A DNA stretch of 6,844 nucleotides from an uncultured Planctomycetota bacterium. GTDB taxonomy: Bacteria > Planctomycetota > Planctomycetia > Pirellulales > Thermoguttaceae. The translations under genes and the position numbers were made by a program. Location: NCBI GenBank assembly GCA_902797455.1, contig CADBTE010000046.1:1-6844 (forward strand). The letters run 5' to 3'. Positions within the stretch are counted from its first letter, which is position 1. Each line of letters starts with the position of its first letter. A model generated the notes under the pieces. The model had not been told where the DNA came from. It saw nothing but the letters and a program-made list of their open reading frames with translations, and searched no databases. Shown one piece after another: positions 5,656 to 6,844 of this stretch.

Positions 5656-5665
5656 AGGGGTGATC
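5656..5665 (+). promoter_or_regulatory. Extended Shine-Dalgarno for the TPR gene
   Basis: AGGGGTGATC matches 9 of 10 bases of GGAGGTGATC, the complement of the 16S rRNA 3' end, and stops three bases before the ATG at 5669. It is the strongest ribosome site in the window, predicts efficient translation and fixes the start. Confidence 0.7.
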
Positions 5666-5668
5666 GCT

Positions 5669-6844
5669 ATGAAACGGACTTGCGCGACTAACCGACTCAC
5701 CGCCCGGTGGGTTCCGCTCTTGCTCTTTGCCGCCGCCGCTTGTATGCTGGCGGGCACCACAGGCGCGCCGGCGCTTTGGGCCGGCGCCGACGAGACAAAG
5801 AAAGAAGTCGAAGCCGCCCCGTCGGTTCCGCTGGACGATCCCGACGCGCCCGATGAGGAAGACGACGAAATCGACGACGATAACCCCGCCGACGCCGCCA
5901 CGCAGGTGATCGACGAGATCGCCGCCGACGCCCGGGAGAACAGCGCCGAGGATCTGCTGAACCTCGCCACCGAGGCGAAGCTCTCGGCCGAGTCGATCCT
6001 CGACCTCACCAAGGCGATCGCCTACTGCATCGAGGCCGAAAAGAAGGGGCTCGACGACGATTCGCTCGACTACTGCCGCAAGCTCAAGCTCGCCACCCAG
6101 CTGGAGCGCGGCCTGGCGCTGGCCAATGTCTTTATGGGCGATAAGATCAAGATCGGCGACCTGCCGCACGGCTGGGAGACGATCCGGACGATGGCGCTGG
6201 AAGATCTGAGCGCCTGCCTGGAAGAGAACTCCGAGCTGATCCTCGCCCAGCTGGCGGTCGGCCGGCTGGAGATGCTCCCCGGCGGGGACGACGCGCGCGC
6301 CCGCGCGGCGCTCGATAAGGCGATCGCGGGGGCGGCCGGGTCGGAGCCGGAGATTTTAGCCGAGGCGCTGAAGTTCCGCTCCCTTTTAAGCGACGACCCG
6401 CAGGACAGCATTAAGATGCTTCATCAGGCGATCGATCTGTCGAAAGACAACCCGACCCTGCTGACCCTGCTGGCGACGAAACTGTCGGAAGTCAACCAAG
6501 ACGAGGAGGCGCTAAAGCTCTTCGACGAGGCCCTGGCGCTGGACCCCGACAACACCGACTACAAAAAGGCGAAGGCGTTTGTTTTAGCCGCGCTCGACCG
6601 CCAGGAAGAGGCCGAAAAGGTCTTCGACGAGGCGATCGAAAAAGCACCGCAGAACCTTCTGACAACGGTCGAGAAGGCGCAGTTTTTGGCCTCGATCAAT
6701 AAGACCGACAAATCGATCGAGCTCATCTCCGAGGCGATCGACCGCTTCAGCCAGATCCCGATGCTCTACTACCTGCGCGCCGAGCTGTATCTCCAGCGGC
6801 GCGACTTCCGCATGGCGATGAGGGATGTCAATCAGGCGCTGCGG
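5669..6844 (+). CDS. Secreted tetratricopeptide-repeat protein, N-terminal part (cut by window edge)
   Basis: The frame is open for 392 codons from the ATG at 5669 to the right edge, so the C-terminus is missing. Residues 1-40 form a Sec-type signal: K2, R3, R9 and R13, then a hydrophobic core at about 14-30 and a probable cleavage after A38-G-A40. A very acidic linker (about 56-71, mostly Asp and Glu) follows, then an all-helical region rich in Ala, Leu and Glu. From residue 262 four TPR units run in exact 34-residue register: 262-295, 296-329, 330-363 and 364 to the edge, with typical A-L-x-x-F-x-x-A-L-x-x-x-P spacing. Earlier helices (about 185-260) look like degenerate repeats. TPRs bind proteins, so a scaffold or assembly role outside the cytoplasm is the most that can be inferred. 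The gene is probably co-transcribed with rpiB, 19 bases upstream, though the functions show no obvious link. I do not recognise a specific family; the missing part may hold a second domain. Confidence 0.85.
   Translation, partial: MKRTCATNRLTARWVPLLLFAAAACMLAGTTGAPALWAGADETKKEVEAAPSVPLDDPDAPDEEDDEIDDDNPADAATQVIDEIAADARENSAEDLLNLATEAKLSAESILDLTKAIAYCIEAEKKGLDDDSLDYCRKLKLATQLERGLALANVFMGDKIKIGDLPHGWETIRTMALEDLSACLEENSELILAQLAVGRLEMLPGGDDARARAALDKAIAGAAGSEPEILAEALKFRSLLSDDPQDSIKMLHQAIDLSKDNPTLLTLLATKLSEVNQDEEALKLFDEALALDPDNTDYKKAKAFVLAALDRQEEAEKVFDEAIEKAPQNLLTTVEKAQFLASINKTDKSIELISEAIDRFSQIPMLYYLRAELYLQRRDFRMAMRDVNQALR

Noticed and set aside
5732..5743. Possible lipoprotein lipobox (A-A-A-C25) in the TPR protein signal
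   Set aside because: The -3 residue is Ala rather than Leu/Val/Ile and hydrophobic residues continue after the Cys. A Sec type I cleavage after A40 fits better.
4000..6012. 670-codon open frame on the minus strand over the mutase gene, rpiB and the start of the TPR gene
   Set aside because: It spans three well-supported plus-strand genes and their gaps, shows no domain, and has shadow-like composition. Its length is notable, but it reflects codon bias.
1..6844. Search for CRISPR repeats, tRNA or rRNA genes, insertion sequences, toxin-antitoxin pairs or defence genes
   Set aside because: No spaced direct repeats, cloverleaf, terminal inverted repeats with a transposase, or small paired ORFs with recognisable motifs were seen. 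Nearly all bases are accounted for by housekeeping genes.

Overview
The window is a GC-rich stretch of bacterial chromosome carrying ordinary housekeeping genes. The best guess is a planctomycete. The reasons are a Tat-exported BNR/sialidase-like protein, a glutamate-type 6-pyruvoyltetrahydropterin synthase paralogue (a folB substitute recalled as common in Planctomycetes), Shine-Dalgarno use that varies from gene to gene, and a secreted TPR protein. This is an inference: there is no rRNA or marker gene to confirm it.

Layout. (1) Positions 1-692, minus strand: the N-terminal 230 residues of a Tat-signal BNR/sialidase-fold protein, cut by the left edge. (2) Positions 693-892: a 200-base divergent control region with a good minus-strand promoter and a plus-strand extended -10 box. 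(3) Positions 893-3578, plus strand: a compact likely operon of cimA ((R)-citramalate synthase, isoleucine pathway), a PTPS-family gene whose active-site motif has Glu instead of Cys (probable PTPS-III, folate pathway), and tadA (tRNA A34 deaminase). Gaps are 38 and 17 bases. (4) Positions 3579-3735: a gap with terminator-like and other inverted repeats plus promoter-like boxes. (5) Positions 3736 to the right edge, plus strand: an alpha-D-phosphohexomutase (glmM-like), rpiB, and a secreted TPR-repeat protein that runs off the window. Gaps are 75 and 19 bases, and a hairpin with a T-run lies just before rpiB.

Together the genes cover branched-chain amino acid synthesis, a probable folate step, tRNA decoding, and sugar-phosphate chemistry feeding cell-envelope precursors and the pentose phosphate pathway. 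The two edge genes encode exported proteins. I found no mobile element, CRISPR array, tRNA, rRNA, toxin-antitoxin pair or defence system. The most informative observation is the PTPS paralogue: its Glu-x-x-His-Gly-His motif predicts a FolB bypass, but its changed catalytic Asp and long insert leave that open.
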